Notes: generated by a model from the letters alone, not told the origin. Shown: positions 9,901-18,443, counted from the first letter of the stretch. The stretch: DNA of 64,000 bases from Nostoc commune NIES-4072 (GCF_003113895.1 NZ_BDUD01000001.1:3433161-3497160), one strand, 5' to 3'. Made by a program: numbers and translations.

Positions 9901-11596
9901 TGCTAGTAGTAAAGTATGTACTACCATTGCTCTTACCTATCAAATTATTGCCAGAGTCAATAAAGTAGCCATCTACATCAGGGTTTACTTCACCTGTAGT
10001 GGAGTTGTCAAAATTACCTGCAATGATAGTGTTACCAACAGTTATTCTGCTACCAGTCCCGTATTCATATATAGGTTCATTGAAAATACCACCGCCGTTG
10101 CCAAAACCATAAATATCACTATCTGAGTCTGCGGTATTATTGGTAATTGTTGTATTGAGTAGTGTAAGGGCTAGACGATTATAAATACCACCACCGCTAC
10201 CGTTTGACTTATTGCCAGAAACCGTGCTGTTAATTAGAGTAGTATAACCAGAACCTTCTTCTTCATATCTGCCACTGTAATAGTTATAAATACCTCCACC
10301 GTCGTAATCTGCGGTATTGTTTGACACTGTACTGTTTCTCAGTCTAGCAATATTACTGTTAGATATACCACCGCCGTCATAGCCTGTGGTATTACCAAAT
10401 ACTTGACTACTGTTAAGGCTGAGAGTACCACCATTAGATATACCACCCCCTCCACTGAAGGCCTTATTGCCAAAGACCGTACTGTTAGTTAGGCTGAGAG
10501 TGCCACCGTTAAATATACCACCCCCCCCGTTGTCGCCAGTATTGCCAGAGATCGTACTGTTAGTTAAGCTGAGAGCGCCACGGTTAGATATACCACCCCC
10601 ATAGCTTGCCGTATTATTAGAGACCGTACTGCTAGTTAAACTGAGGATGCTACTGCTATTGACAAAAATACCTCCGCCTCCTTGTCCGGGAGGAGTATTG
10701 TTCAAGTTTTTAGCATTGGCAATTTTTAAGTCATCAATGATTACATCTGTGCCTGCTCCTGATATCTCAAATGCTCTAGAAGTATTATTGCCACTAATGG
10801 TAAGTTGAGATGCTCCCGTACCTTGGATGGTTAGATTATCAGTAATCCTGAGTTGCCCAGAGGTGAGGGTGATAGTATCTGGGGTGTTATCAGCGAATAC
10901 GCCTGCAAAGGTAATTGTATCCCTACTAGGAGTATTATTGGCTAATTTAATTGCCTCTCTTAGAGTTGTGATGCCATTATTGCGATCGCCATCATCTTCA
11001 TCTGAAATACTATTAACCGTAAAGGTGGCAAATACTCCGGTGTAAGCTTGTTGCGTCGTTTGAGTAAATGCTAGACTCACTTCCATCTGTGCAGTGCAGA
11101 CTTCCAGTTTCCAGTTACCGCCTAATGCCGCAGTGCCTACTCGCTCACGAGAAGCCGCAATATTTAAACCTGTGAGTTGGTGTAATTTTGTAATAAATTC
11201 TGCCCCGGCATCACCTGCTGCTAGGTTGCAACTGTAAAGGAGTAAGTTCTCAAATTTTGGTTTAGAGGTTAGCTGCTGCCATTGTTGCAGTTGTTCTTGA
11301 TAGTTGTTAAGGGTATCGAGTCCTAAGCGTGTGTTGCCTAAATACAAGCAACCAGGAACACCGTGAGCCACAATGTGGATACTAGTCAGATTTTGGCCGT
11401 GATAAGCCAAAATCTTCGTAATTTCCTTTATGCCGTTTTGTGTTGGTGTTATGAAAAATACTTTTGTGTTGGGAGTAACACCGTTGGCTAAACTCTGATA
11501 GTCTTCAACTGCTGTGTCTATAAAGACTAGATTGTGGGTTTTGGCAGTAGAGATTGTGAGTTTTGACCTTACCTGTAATTTAGTGATTATGGTCAT
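6911..11596 (-). CDS. Large DUF4347 / duplicated beta-helix / RTX calcium-binding exoprotein
   Basis: A 1561-residue modular protein, probably secreted. Residues about 20-190 are a DUF4347 domain (LVFIDTAVEDYQSLANGV, IHIVAHGVPGCLYLG, LLLYSCNLAAGDAG, ending QTTQQAYTGVF). Two homologous right-handed beta-helix modules follow (about 195-645 and 655-1100). Each opens with a TLREAI/SLRQAI segment and DTITFAGVF, runs through many GGGI-SNSGSLSL-NSTV coils, and ends with NTIIAGN, SGNNLIG and QNNGG...T...L..SPAIN. A cadherin-like segment comes next (about 1110-1250), and then acidic nonapeptide RTX repeats (DTLIGGAGDDTLIGNAGND near 1460), which bind calcium and mark type I secretion. There is no N-terminal signal peptide, as usual for type I substrates. 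The ATG at 11596 is preferred over TTG 11608. Function is probably surface adhesion or matrix; no catalytic domain was recognised. Confidence 0.85.
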   Translation of the reverse strand: MTIITKLQVRSKLTISTAKTHNLVFIDTAVEDYQSLANGVTPNTKVFFITPTQNGIKEITKILAYHGQNLTSIHIVAHGVPGCLYLGNTRLGLDTLNNYQEQLQQWQQLTSKPKFENLLLYSCNLAAGDAGAEFITKLHQLTGLNIAASRERVGTAALGGNWKLEVCTAQMEVSLAFTQTTQQAYTGVFATFTVNSISDEDDGDRNNGITTLREAIKLANNTPSRDTITFAGVFADNTPDTITLTSGQLRITDNLTIQGTGASQLTISGNNTSRAFEISGAGTDVIIDDLKIANAKNLNNTPPGQGGGGIFVNSSSILSLTSSTVSNNTASYGGGISNRGALSLTNSTISGNTGDNGGGGIFNGGTLSLTNSTVFGNKAFSGGGGISNGGTLSLNSSQVFGNTTGYDGGGISNSNIARLRNSTVSNNTADYDGGGIYNYYSGRYEEEGSGYTTLINSTVSGNKSNGSGGGIYNRLALTLLNTTITNNTADSDSDIYGFGNGGGIFNEPIYEYGTGSRITVGNTIIAGNFDNSTTGEVNPDVDGYFIDSGNNLIGKSNGSTYFTTSTLVGTKANPIDPKLGLLQNNGGNTLTHTLQPGSPAINTGSNALTLSKINTDQRGAERIADGIVDIGAVEVQPSTTIAPPTTSKPNGTVVTNTNDSGEGSLRQAILNANANAGEDTITFAGVFSDDTPDIINLTSGQLTITDDLRILGTGTSNLTISGNDDFRVFEIANTGTDAIIDGLKVTNANDVFGAILVNSNATLNLNNSNVSNSIGSVGGIFNRGSLNLTNTTVSDNTGSSVGGGIYNSGSLSLNNSTVANNQTFLDDAPSYGGGIFNTGTLEITNSILSNNGAFTRGVSGNPPESSTYGGSIYNSGIAKVINSTIFGSSAELGGGISNSGSLSLTNTTVSSNIASVGGGISNSGKLTLSNSTITDNAATRLYAPWKSFFQGGGIVNQTNGAVIVANTIIAGNYEDDPYASEDVNSDVIGKFTDSGNNLIGDRTGSTGFTTSTLVGTSDNSIDPKLGPLQNNGGTSLTHALLKDSPAINAGNNALVPKGITTDGRSTGFDRIFNGIVDTGAYEATAVLLNQSPVNTIPNTLSTFYDAYEGTPLIFSSNQGRMFAISDIDAGTNPVQVTLTATNGILTLNNTSGLTFTTGDGIADPTLTFTGTISSINNALDGLSFTATNYRDTGSITITTNDLGNTGPGGAFSDTDTLTNIYLSPNIIDGTYDVDETLIGSDYADRITGVSGDDTIIGNKGDDQINGIFGDNDIIIYNLGDGTDTISYFGGVGTGYNPPSEIIKEVDVIKFNGAGLTARNLLLTQNNRNLEITFEGVADAKIILEDFTLQYLDNLFPTGTRGAVGNILFDGQTSIRDSYDVFDIKSTQRTIFNKNTVTFLNDLNNNVEGFDNSDDVINAQGGNDIIDGKGGNDLLRGGVGLDTLIGGAGDDTLIGNAGNDILTGGSGNDRFVYQTLSDRGWVGDTITDFESSNDQLVLSNLFESLNYSGSNPISDDYLRFVQLGTDTQVQVNSGDSTVDFNTLVTLNTFTATNLVLGTNVIV

Positions 11597-12024
11597 TTTA
11601 TATCCCAATTTTTAGTAAATTAGCTCAACTTGAATTTTTCTAGCCTTGTGCTAGGAAGAGTTTTAATCTACTGACTAAGTATAGAGGTGCAATAACTTTG
11701 GTTAATTTTATGATGTGATGAGTGTTACTTTTAAGAGCTTGCTGAAAAACTATCCAAAGAAGGATTGTGTTTTTATACAACATTTGCATCTACAATAAGG
11801 TATTTGGATTATTACACATAATACAATGTAATTTTAGCCCAAAGCCTGTTGTATTTACTGAATGGACAATAAGTAAACTAACACATTAACTAAAAAACAG
11901 TAAACCAAAAAGTTTTTCCTTAATTGTGATCGCTACTGCCAAAACAATTTTATACTAATTGAGAATTAGTGAATCAGTAAAGTCTTCTCTCAAGTGAGAA
12001 GGTTTAAGTAAAAAAATCACAATT
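11597..12024. other. Intergenic region, AT-rich
   Basis: About 430 bp between divergent features. Only a small hairpin was seen near 11981-12002 (CTTCTC...GAGAAG), just before the GNAT remnant. No gene was recognised. Confidence 0.4.
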
Positions 12025-12389
12025 ATGTGTCGCAATGATATCGTAATTGACCGGAGCAGCCTCAGTAATGTTACTGAAATTGTCAAGTTGTCCCAAGCCA
12101 ATGACCCAGAACATGGTGGTATGTTGTTAGGTCATCTTGAGCCAGAGGCAGTGATGATGACCATATCTAAAATGCCGAGCGTTGTAGCCCCAAAGATGGG
12201 CAAGTTGTAGGATTCTTACTCAGTTGGTCAAAGGCAACTGCTAATTTACCAATAGTAAAGCTGATGTTACAAGCCTACGCTGGTACAAAAGATGCTTACT
12301 TATATGGCCCAATCTGTGTTGATGAAACTATGCGTGGACAAGGTATTGCTGGGAAAATGTTCTCAAAATTAAAAGATTTTTACTCGTGA
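12025..12389 (+). pseudogene. GNAT-family N-acetyltransferase, frameshifted and truncated
   Basis: Two frames together read as one acetyltransferase. The first (12025 to about 12192) gives MCRNDIVIDRSSLSNVTEIV... up to MPSVVAP. The second, shifted by one base at about 12193, continues KDGQVVGFLLSWSK and reaches CVDETMRGQGIAGKMFSKLK, the classical R/Q-x-x-G-x-G/A acetyl-CoA loop, then stops at TGA 12387-12389. The original frame ends early at TAG 12208-12210. The last strand and helix of the fold after the acetyl-CoA loop are missing, so this is both frameshifted and 3'-truncated. A sequencing slip would explain the frame change but not the missing end. Confidence 0.75.
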
Positions 12390-12574
12390 GAAATCCGGGT
12401 ATAGGCATTCCTCTCTGCTCTCCCGTTTCCTCTCTACAAGACCCTGAACACAAACGCGCTCTTTTAAACTTGCTCTTTATTAGTAAATAAGATGCATTTG
12501 CCCTGGCGTCTAATGTAATTGACAAGTGCGATCGCCTCTTTTATATTTAGTAAGCCAGAGCGATCGCACTTAAA

Positions 12575-12613
12575 TCAGTTATCAGTTATCAGTTATCAGT
12601 TATCAGTTATCAG
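12575..12613. repeat. STRR, TCAGTTA heptamer x5
   Basis: Five tandem copies of a 7-bp unit (TCAGTTA), a typical heterocystous-cyanobacterial short tandem repeat. A second short array (TTCACTG type) follows at 12701-12728. No gene is seen between 12390 and 12737; a frame on the minus strand there lacks recognisable content. Confidence 0.9.
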
Positions 12614-12737
12614 GCGTATGGTGGGGGATTTAGACCCGCCACCAACGCATTCCACCTGGAGGTGGGGGACTTAAACCCAGGGATAAATAGATCACTGATA
12701 ACTGTTTACTGTTCACTGTTCACTGTTAAAACCTGGG

Positions 12738-12983
12738 TTACATTTTACCGTGTTGCAACACTTGTTGTAGATGTTGGCGAATCTCTTGTGCGTGTTCAAT
12801 ATCAGATTGACGCAATTTTTGGAACAACTCTACGCAAGGCTGAGAACCTACTTGTTCTGCATCTTTGATGTAGGTATCGTAAGCTTTAACGGCTTCTGCC
12901 TTGTTGTGCAAAACGGTGACAAAATCATACTCCAAGTCGCTAATCGCTGTTTGAGACTGTCCGTTACCTGTATTTGTAGTCAT
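12738..12983 (-). CDS. Small conserved helical protein (ferritin-like?)
   Basis: An 81-residue hydrophilic, nearly all-helical protein. The pattern YDFVTVLHNKAEAVKAYDTYIKDA followed by DIEHAQEIRQHL suggests a helical pair with E-x-x-H-like spacing, reminiscent of ferritin-like or DUF2383-type helices. Too few residues are present for a full diiron site. A good Shine-Dalgarno (GAGGG) precedes ATG 12983. It is a monocistronic gene flanked by repeats. Function is not known. Confidence 0.65.
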   Translation of the reverse strand: MTTNTGNGQSQTAISDLEYDFVTVLHNKAEAVKAYDTYIKDAEQVGSQPCVELFQKLRQSDIEHAQEIRQHLQQVLQHGKM

Positions 12984-13222
12984 TGCTTGACCCTCTTTGA
13001 GAATTTCTAATTAACTTATACTCACCCTTAAAGAGGGATTCATCTTCCAAAAAGAGTATATTTCAATACGTCGGAAGTACCTTGCAAAAGTAAGTTATAC
13101 CATTTTAGATTTTAGATGCATCCAATTTCCTGATACAGCTTTAAGCAAAGGAGTGGAGAGTAAGAAAATACTTTTTCCCCACTCCCCACTCTCCACTCCC
13201 CACTCCCCATTTTCATAACAAT

Positions 13223-13777
13223 TTATCCAAGCGGTTGATTCTCATCACATTGACGTGAATACTGGAATTCCAACTCATTTTGCCGTTCCCTACCTCCTCT
13301 ATAGACAACCGGACAAAACTTAGTGTTAGCACTCATGCAATCCATGTGTGGGGTTTTAGCACAGACTACGAGTAGTCCACCCAGAACAAACAACAAACCA
13401 CAAATTGCAAGCGTATTAACCCAATGCATTTCCAGCGCTCCGTGAACTACTATCTCTCGCAGTAGAGATACAATTGTTACCTCAACTGCGACTCCTACAG
13501 AGATACTATGTTCTTGCAAGTAGACCATTAATAGTCGGAATAACTCGACTAAAATCAACACAAATAGTATTTTTGCAGTCACATGTTTATAGTCTAGTGG
13601 CTGCGTGATAGCGATCGCTATCCCCCACAATTGGATCAGCATGACGGCGAACAAACCCAAACACAAGACAATCACAATTAAGTCTTGAAAGGCTTCCATG
13701 TTGCGAACAATTGAGTGCCGATCAAGCCAGCGATCGCTAAATAAAAATCGACTTTTCTGGCGCTTTTGCATGTACAT
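13223..13777 (-). CDS. PsiE-like (phosphate-starvation-inducible) membrane protein
   Basis: A 184-residue inner-membrane protein with four hydrophobic helices. The segment ILFVLILVELFRLLMVYL, followed by SLLREIVVHG, is the hallmark of the PsiE family. The E. coli protein is induced by phosphate starvation and has no defined biochemical role. The N-terminus (QKRQKSRFLFSDRWLDRH) is basic and cytosolic. The C-terminal 40 residues are polar and contain three cysteines, an extension beyond the core family. ATG 13777 has a GGA six bases upstream and is preferred to a GTG at 13807. It ends just below an STRR at 13180-13215. Confidence 0.75.
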   Translation of the reverse strand: MYMQKRQKSRFLFSDRWLDRHSIVRNMEAFQDLIVIVLCLGLFAVMLIQLWGIAIAITQPLDYKHVTAKILFVLILVELFRLLMVYLQEHSISVGVAVEVTIVSLLREIVVHGALEMHWVNTLAICGLLFVLGGLLVVCAKTPHMDCMSANTKFCPVVYRGGRERQNELEFQYSRQCDENQPLG

Positions 13778-13858
13778 TTTTCCAATCGGGACAAGTTCAG
13801 ACAACACCAGCGAGTCAACCCAATAGTTTTATGTTACGCAATATTAAATTTTTGCGCC

Positions 13859-14779
13859 TCAGCGAGGTTTGTAATTTAAATTTTGTGCTTGTTGCAACAA
13901 TTGTTCGGCATTTTTTGCCCACTGAGGATTTTTCTGAGCATTATATAAATCTCTAGCAAATTGCAATACTTGCACTGCATCCCCATATTGCTTTAACTGC
14001 ATAAAAACTAACCCTGCACCATAATAAGCGTTGGGATAGTTAGAGTTAGCTTCGGCTGATTTTCTAAAAGTCTCTAATGCCTCTTGTAATTTACCTTGCT
14101 GAAACCAAATTGAGCCGAGATTATAGTAAGCTTCTGGATACTTTGGATTAATTTTTACTGCCTGATTAAACGCATCTTTGGCTTGATCGAGTTTGCCTTG
14201 TTGGAGATAACACATCCCTATATGGTAAGAAGGCTCTGGTGCATTTTTGCTATATTCTATGGCTTTTTTAAAAGATGCGATCGCTTTTTCGCAATCTCGT
14301 TGCTGTTCTCGTACCAACCCCAAGTTATAGTGGGCAAATCCTAATTTTGGATCGAGTTCTAACGATCGTTGCAAGTAATCGTTAGCTAACTGTAAATTAT
14401 TCCCCTCTAACAACGCACCACCTAAATTAGCAAAAGCTGGAGCAAATTTAGGATCGGCTTGCGTCGCTCGATAAAATGCATCCGCAGAGGGTTGTAATTG
14501 TCCCGTTTGTCGCAATGCTAACCCTAGATTATAGTGCGCTGGTGCTAATGTCGGATCTAATTTAGCTGCTTGTTTAAAGGCTGCGATCGCATCTTGTACC
14601 TTTCCCGCCTGAATTGCTTGTAAACCTTGGTTTAACAAGTCTACAGCAGTTTTACCATTAGATTGTGCCAGCTTTAAGGGGACAGGAGCAGATAGAGAAA
14701 GAGAGGGGGAGGAAATGCTAACAAGCAGCATCAAACTTACTAACCCGGCTATCCGATATTTAAAGAATGATTTTCCCAT
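13859..14779 (-). CDS. Exported tetratricopeptide-repeat protein
   Basis: A 306-residue protein with an N-terminal signal peptide (basic MGKSFFKYRIAG, hydrophobic LVSLMLLVSIS, then a Ser/Pro stretch). After it come about seven 34-residue TPR units in series (for example DAIAAFKQAAKLDPTLAPAH, PEAYYNLGSIWFQQGKLQEA). TPR arrays scaffold protein complexes, so the role is probably a periplasmic or thylakoid-lumen adaptor; the partner is unknown. ATG 14779 is chosen over a TTG six codons upstream because it puts the basic region at the N-terminus. It is divergent from the EF-G-like gene. Confidence 0.85.
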   Translation of the reverse strand: MGKSFFKYRIAGLVSLMLLVSISSPSLSLSAPVPLKLAQSNGKTAVDLLNQGLQAIQAGKVQDAIAAFKQAAKLDPTLAPAHYNLGLALRQTGQLQPSADAFYRATQADPKFAPAFANLGGALLEGNNLQLANDYLQRSLELDPKLGFAHYNLGLVREQQRDCEKAIASFKKAIEYSKNAPEPSYHIGMCYLQQGKLDQAKDAFNQAVKINPKYPEAYYNLGSIWFQQGKLQEALETFRKSAEANSNYPNAYYGAGLVFMQLKQYGDAVQVLQFARDLYNAQKNPQWAKNAEQLLQQAQNLNYKPR

Positions 14780-15043
14780 TGATTTTCTGACTTGCAAAAC
14801 TTTCGGTTAAATTTACTTTATAAAAAATTTTTTACAAAAATTTTTATTTTGCCATAAAAGCCTACTTTTGTTAAGTTTTACTAAGCCAAATCTTACGACA
14901 GGCTACAATTTTTTTAAATTTAGATTAAAAGGAGCATAATAACAAATTAAAGAAGGGGTAATTTTGACTCCAGAAAAGCATTTTTTATCCCTGATATATA
15001 CAGAATCATGCGGTTAGGAAAGACTTACCGCAAGGGAGGTTTT

Positions 15044-17092
15044 ATGAACGAAAAAGTAAAATCGGGTTCGCGGAATGTTGCAATTGTCGGGCCTTATTTG
15101 AGTGGAAAAACCACTTTACTAGAAAGCTTGTTATTTGTCACAGGGGCAATTTCTCGCAAAGGGAGTGTTAAGGACAGCAATACAGTGGGGGATAGTGCTG
15201 CCGAGTCGCGCGATCGCCACATGAGTGTAGAAGTCAGCGCCGCTAGCACTGAGTATAACGGCATTCGCTTCACTTTTATTGACTGTCCGGGAAGTATAGA
15301 ATTTGCCCAAGAAACGTACAATGCTTTAATGGGAGTGGATGCGGCAATTGTAGTTTGCGAACCCATCCGCGATCGCGTCCTCACCCTCGCCCCTCTATTT
15401 AAATTCCTCGATGATTGGGAAATTCCCCACCTCGTCTTCGTCAACAAAATGGATCGGGCAAATATTCATGTTTTAGAAACGTTGCACGCCCTGAAAGCAT
15501 TATCTAGCCGTCCCCTGGTAGCGCATCAATATCCCATCATGAACGGGGAACAACTTACCGGCTTTATCGATATGGTGAGTGAACAAGCATATCAATATCA
15601 TCCAGGCGCACCTGCTGACCCCATTCCCTTTCCCGAAAGTTTAAAAGAAGAAGAACATATAGCGCGGGCAGAAATGCTCGAAGCCTTAGCAAATTTTGAC
15701 GACCATTTACTCGAAGAACTTTTAGAAGACATCGAACCTCCTCAAGAAGAAATCCTCCAAGATTTAAAAATGGAATTAGGGGCAGATTTGGTAGTGCCCG
15801 TTTTCTTTGGTGTAGCAGAACAAGATTATGGTGTTAGACCTCTATTAGAAGCCTTGTTACGGGAAGCCCCCGAACCAGAAACCACAGCAGAACGTCGGTT
15901 AAAAAACATAAAAGGTGATACAGCTTTAGCGCAGGTATTAAAAACTTACTACACTCCCCAAGGTGGCAAACTCTCTCTTGTGCGTGTTTGGCGGGGCAAA
16001 TTAACTGATGGTATTGTCCTCAATGGCATTCGCACTGGTGGAATTTACCGCTTAATGGGACAACAACAGCAGTCAGTTAACCAAGTTAATGCTGGTGAAA
16101 TTGTGGCATTGAGCCGTTTAGAAGGAATCAAGACAGGCGATACAATCTCCACAGAACAGCAGTCGGCAATAAAATTACCCAAAGCTGTAGAGTTGGAACC
16201 AGTGTATGCCCTCGCCATTACACCAGAAAAGCGCAACGATGAAGTAAAACTTAGCAGTGCCATCACCAAGTTATTAGAAGAAGACTGTTCACTTGCTTGG
16301 GAACAACATGGCGATACTCACGAAGTTATCTTGTGGGGACAAGGCGAGATTCATTTACAAGTCGCCCTAGATAGACTGCGCCGCAAATATAACTTGCCAA
16401 TGACAACTCATTTACCGCAAGTGCCTTACAAAGAAACCATCCGTAAAACAGTGGCTTCAATTCATGGGCGCTACAAGCACCAAAGCGGTGGTCACGGACA
16501 GTTCGGTGATGTTTTTCTCGACATCAAACCCCTACCACGCGGTACAGGTTTTAATTTTAATGAAACTATTGTCGGCGGTGTGGTTCCTAAACAGTACATC
16601 CCTGGCGTGGAAATGGGCGTGCGGGAATTTCTGACACATGGGCCTTTGGGCTTTCCAATGGTGGATTTGGCGGTAACTCTGACTAATGGTTCGTATCACA
16701 ACGTTGATAGTTCCGAACAAGCCTTTAAACAAGCTGCCCGATTGGCAATGCAAACGGGAATACCCCAAGCGGAACCTACCCTGTTAGAACCAATTCTGCG
16801 GGTGGATGTTACCACACCTAGCGAATTTACTTCCAAAGTGCTGCAACTGTTGAGTGGTAGACGGGGGCAAATTTTAGGCTATGAAGGCAGAAACGATTGG
16901 CAAGGTTGGGATAATATCTCTGCATACTTGCCACAAGCAGAGATGCAAAACTTTATTGTAGAGCTGCGATCGCTCACCTTGGGCGTTGGTTCCTTCCACT
17001 GGGAATATGACCATCTCCAGGAAGTGCCAGAAAAGCTTGCTGAACGTGTCATTAACAGCAATGGCAATGGTGGTAACGGCAACGGCAAGTAA
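15044..17092 (+). CDS. EF-G-like translation-factor GTPase paralogue
   Basis: A 682-residue protein with the full EF-G domain order: G domain (1-270), domain II (about 290-380), III, IV (KHQSGGHGQFGDVFLDI around 480) and V. G1 is GPYLSGKT (16-23) and G4 NKMD (134-137). G3, however, reads DCPGS (80-84), where EF-G has DTPGH, so the His that activates the hydrolytic water is absent. This matches EF-G-like side families rather than the main FusA. GGGAGG at 15034-15039 fixes ATG 15044 as the start. The C-terminus is an Asn/Gly tail. The expected role is a ribosome-associated GTPase with a specialised function; translocation activity is uncertain. An intrinsic terminator follows. Confidence 0.85.
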   Translation: MNEKVKSGSRNVAIVGPYLSGKTTLLESLLFVTGAISRKGSVKDSNTVGDSAAESRDRHMSVEVSAASTEYNGIRFTFIDCPGSIEFAQETYNALMGVDAAIVVCEPIRDRVLTLAPLFKFLDDWEIPHLVFVNKMDRANIHVLETLHALKALSSRPLVAHQYPIMNGEQLTGFIDMVSEQAYQYHPGAPADPIPFPESLKEEEHIARAEMLEALANFDDHLLEELLEDIEPPQEEILQDLKMELGADLVVPVFFGVAEQDYGVRPLLEALLREAPEPETTAERRLKNIKGDTALAQVLKTYYTPQGGKLSLVRVWRGKLTDGIVLNGIRTGGIYRLMGQQQQSVNQVNAGEIVALSRLEGIKTGDTISTEQQSAIKLPKAVELEPVYALAITPEKRNDEVKLSSAITKLLEEDCSLAWEQHGDTHEVILWGQGEIHLQVALDRLRRKYNLPMTTHLPQVPYKETIRKTVASIHGRYKHQSGGHGQFGDVFLDIKPLPRGTGFNFNETIVGGVVPKQYIPGVEMGVREFLTHGPLGFPMVDLAVTLTNGSYHNVDSSEQAFKQAARLAMQTGIPQAEPTLLEPILRVDVTTPSEFTSKVLQLLSGRRGQILGYEGRNDWQGWDNISAYLPQAEMQNFIVELRSLTLGVGSFHWEYDHLQEVPEKLAERVINSNGNGGNGNGK

Positions 17093-17114
17093 TTTGAGAT
17101 TTGTCTAAAAATCA

Positions 17115-17144
17115 AAGCCCTGCAATTAAACGTGCAGGGTTTTT
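17115..17144 (+). terminator. Rho-independent terminator after EF-G-like gene
   Basis: A stem AAGCCCTGCA / TGCAGGGTTT with an eight-base loop, followed by a short T run. It also lies just before the end of the convergent gene and may serve both strands. Confidence 0.85.
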
Positions 17145-17146
17145 CG

Positions 17147-17617
17147 TCAACAGATATTTAATAAGTTTTGAACGTGCTGTTGAAATGTTAATTCTTTTGT
17201 ACTCCAATGTTCTCGGAATGCTCGTATTTTTTCCAATTTTATTGCTTTTCCAAATGCAGGGAAATGAATAAGACAATCAAATAATTTGTCGTTTTCTGGA
17301 GGATTATCCCAGTTATCAGTCATCCAAACTACTTGAACAAGACGATAAATATTAAATTCATCTCCAGGGTTTTTATCAGGATAAAGTTGCTTATTTAGCA
17401 TTTGAACAATGTGCGTTACTTTACTACGTTGTCTTAAAATCATCAGTTCACCTTCTTGTGGAGTATTGGCATTTATTTTGTCTCTACCTTTTAAATTTCT
17501 CCAATGTAAGGCAAAAATCTTTAAGCCTGGATCTATAGTAGATATGTTTTGATAAGCCCAAGGTTGACCATTTAAAGGTTTTACGTTTTTAGTCCAAATT
17601 AATCCATTTAAATCCAT
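17147..17617 (-). CDS. Hypothetical protein, possibly EVE/PUA-like
   Basis: A 156-residue soluble protein, not recognised. The segment TPQEGELMILRQRSKVTHIVQ, followed by EFNIYRLVQVVWM, resembles the small beta-barrel of EVE/PUA-like nucleic-acid-binding domains (a G-E/D-x-x-x-L-x-Q core). This assignment is tentative. Aromatic-rich segments (WTKNVKPLNGQPWAY, VVWMTDNWDNPP) point to a ligand-binding face. It is monocistronic, with AT-rich upstream DNA. Confidence 0.6.
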   Translation of the reverse strand: MDLNGLIWTKNVKPLNGQPWAYQNISTIDPGLKIFALHWRNLKGRDKINANTPQEGELMILRQRSKVTHIVQMLNKQLYPDKNPGDEFNIYRLVQVVWMTDNWDNPPENDKLFDCLIHFPAFGKAIKLEKIRAFREHWSTKELTFQQHVQNLLNIC

Positions 17618-17712
17618 AACTATTTCTCAATCTTGTTGTAAGATAGAAACTACAGTTATAGTTTTCCCGAAAATATTGCTAAAATAACAAAATTTTGTTT
17701 TTGTAAATATCA

Positions 17713-17786
17713 CCAAGGCTGAGATTCCCGACTTGTGTAGAGAAGTTGGGAATCTTTTTCAATCTACAAAAGGATTTGTAAACCGC
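17713..17786. repeat. Direct repeat A flanking the VapBC-type module
   Basis: A 74-base segment containing the vapC 3' end and a downstream hairpin (GATTCCC...GGGAATC). A diverged second copy lies exactly 800 bases away at 18513-18586, on the other side of the antitoxin gene. Confidence 0.7.
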
Positions 17787-18184
17787 ACGCCCTCAACCGT
17801 CGCACCTGATGCGAAGTCCTCAGTATAAATTTCTTGAATTTGGTTGAGTCGCGCCGTTGCCCAAATTTGCGCGTCCCAAAACCCGAAGTGATGGGTTTCC
17901 ACGCCGCGAATTGCTTCTAAAGAGATGAGTCGTGTAATATCAACGACATGGCAAGCAGCTAAATAGTTACGCATTCGCACCAGCGCCTCAGCAGGAGTTA
18001 AAAGCGAACGCCGAATCCGGGTTGTGGCCATAAAAAACTCTCCCAACACTTGGGTACTAATTACCGCCTTACTAGAACGAATCAATTGGTCAGTAAGTGC
18101 GATCGCGCGTTCCTGTTTTGCGGTATCTAGTGGATCGTAGATGTAAACGAGAATGTTGGTATCAAGTAAAATCCTACCGTTCAT
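17759..18184 (-). CDS. PIN-domain ribonuclease toxin (VapC-type)
   Basis: A 141-residue PIN-fold endoribonuclease, expected to cleave RNA when freed from its antitoxin. RILLDTNILVYIYDP supplies the first catalytic Asp. VLGEFFMAT carries the conserved Glu, and HHFGFWDAQIWATA the C-terminal Asp pair region. ATG 18184 overlaps the end of the antitoxin gene by 11 bp, the usual translational coupling of these modules. The C-terminus (RFTNPFVD) lies inside direct repeat A. Confidence 0.88.
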   Translation of the reverse strand: MNGRILLDTNILVYIYDPLDTAKQERAIALTDQLIRSSKAVISTQVLGEFFMATTRIRRSLLTPAEALVRMRNYLAACHVVDITRLISLEAIRGVETHHFGFWDAQIWATARLNQIQEIYTEDFASGATVEGVRFTNPFVD

Positions 18185-18431
18185 AGAGGTCTTCACGCTG
18201 CCAGTCCCGACCTCCAAGTTGAGCAGGTCGAGTTTTGATTTGATCGATAAATTCTCTTTCGGCTTCCCACATTACAAGATTGGTTTGGGGTGCAGTTATT
18301 TCACCAAGATGAAGGTCAATAGCTTGGCGAATAATCTCTGCTTCACTTACACCCGCTTGTTGGGCGATCGCTTTTAGCAGATGTTCTTGATGCGGTTCAA
18401 TATAAATCTGCTTACGAATTTTACTCGACAC
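18174..18431 (-). CDS. Ribbon-helix-helix antitoxin (VapB-type)
   Basis: An 85-residue antitoxin. The N-terminal strand KIRKQIYIEPHQ and the helices LLKAIAQQAGVSEAEIIRQA form a ribbon-helix-helix DNA-binding dimerisation domain. The C-terminal tail rich in Trp and acidic residues (DWQREDLYER) is the likely toxin-binding segment. The start is GTG. A 12-bp perfect inverted repeat lies 13 bases upstream of the start, suiting autoregulation. It overlaps the toxin start. Confidence 0.87.
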   Translation of the reverse strand: MSSKIRKQIYIEPHQEHLLKAIAQQAGVSEAEIIRQAIDLHLGEITAPQTNLVMWEAEREFIDQIKTRPAQLGGRDWQREDLYER

Positions 18432-18443
18432 AATTTAAATTTT

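Noticed and set aside
7144..11045. Several plus-strand frames of 60-138 residues
   Set aside because: They lie antisense within the repetitive DUF4347/RTX gene and have repetitive, low-complexity sequence.
12328..12525. 65-residue frame on the minus strand
   Set aside because: It overlaps the GNAT remnant in antisense and has no family-like sequence.
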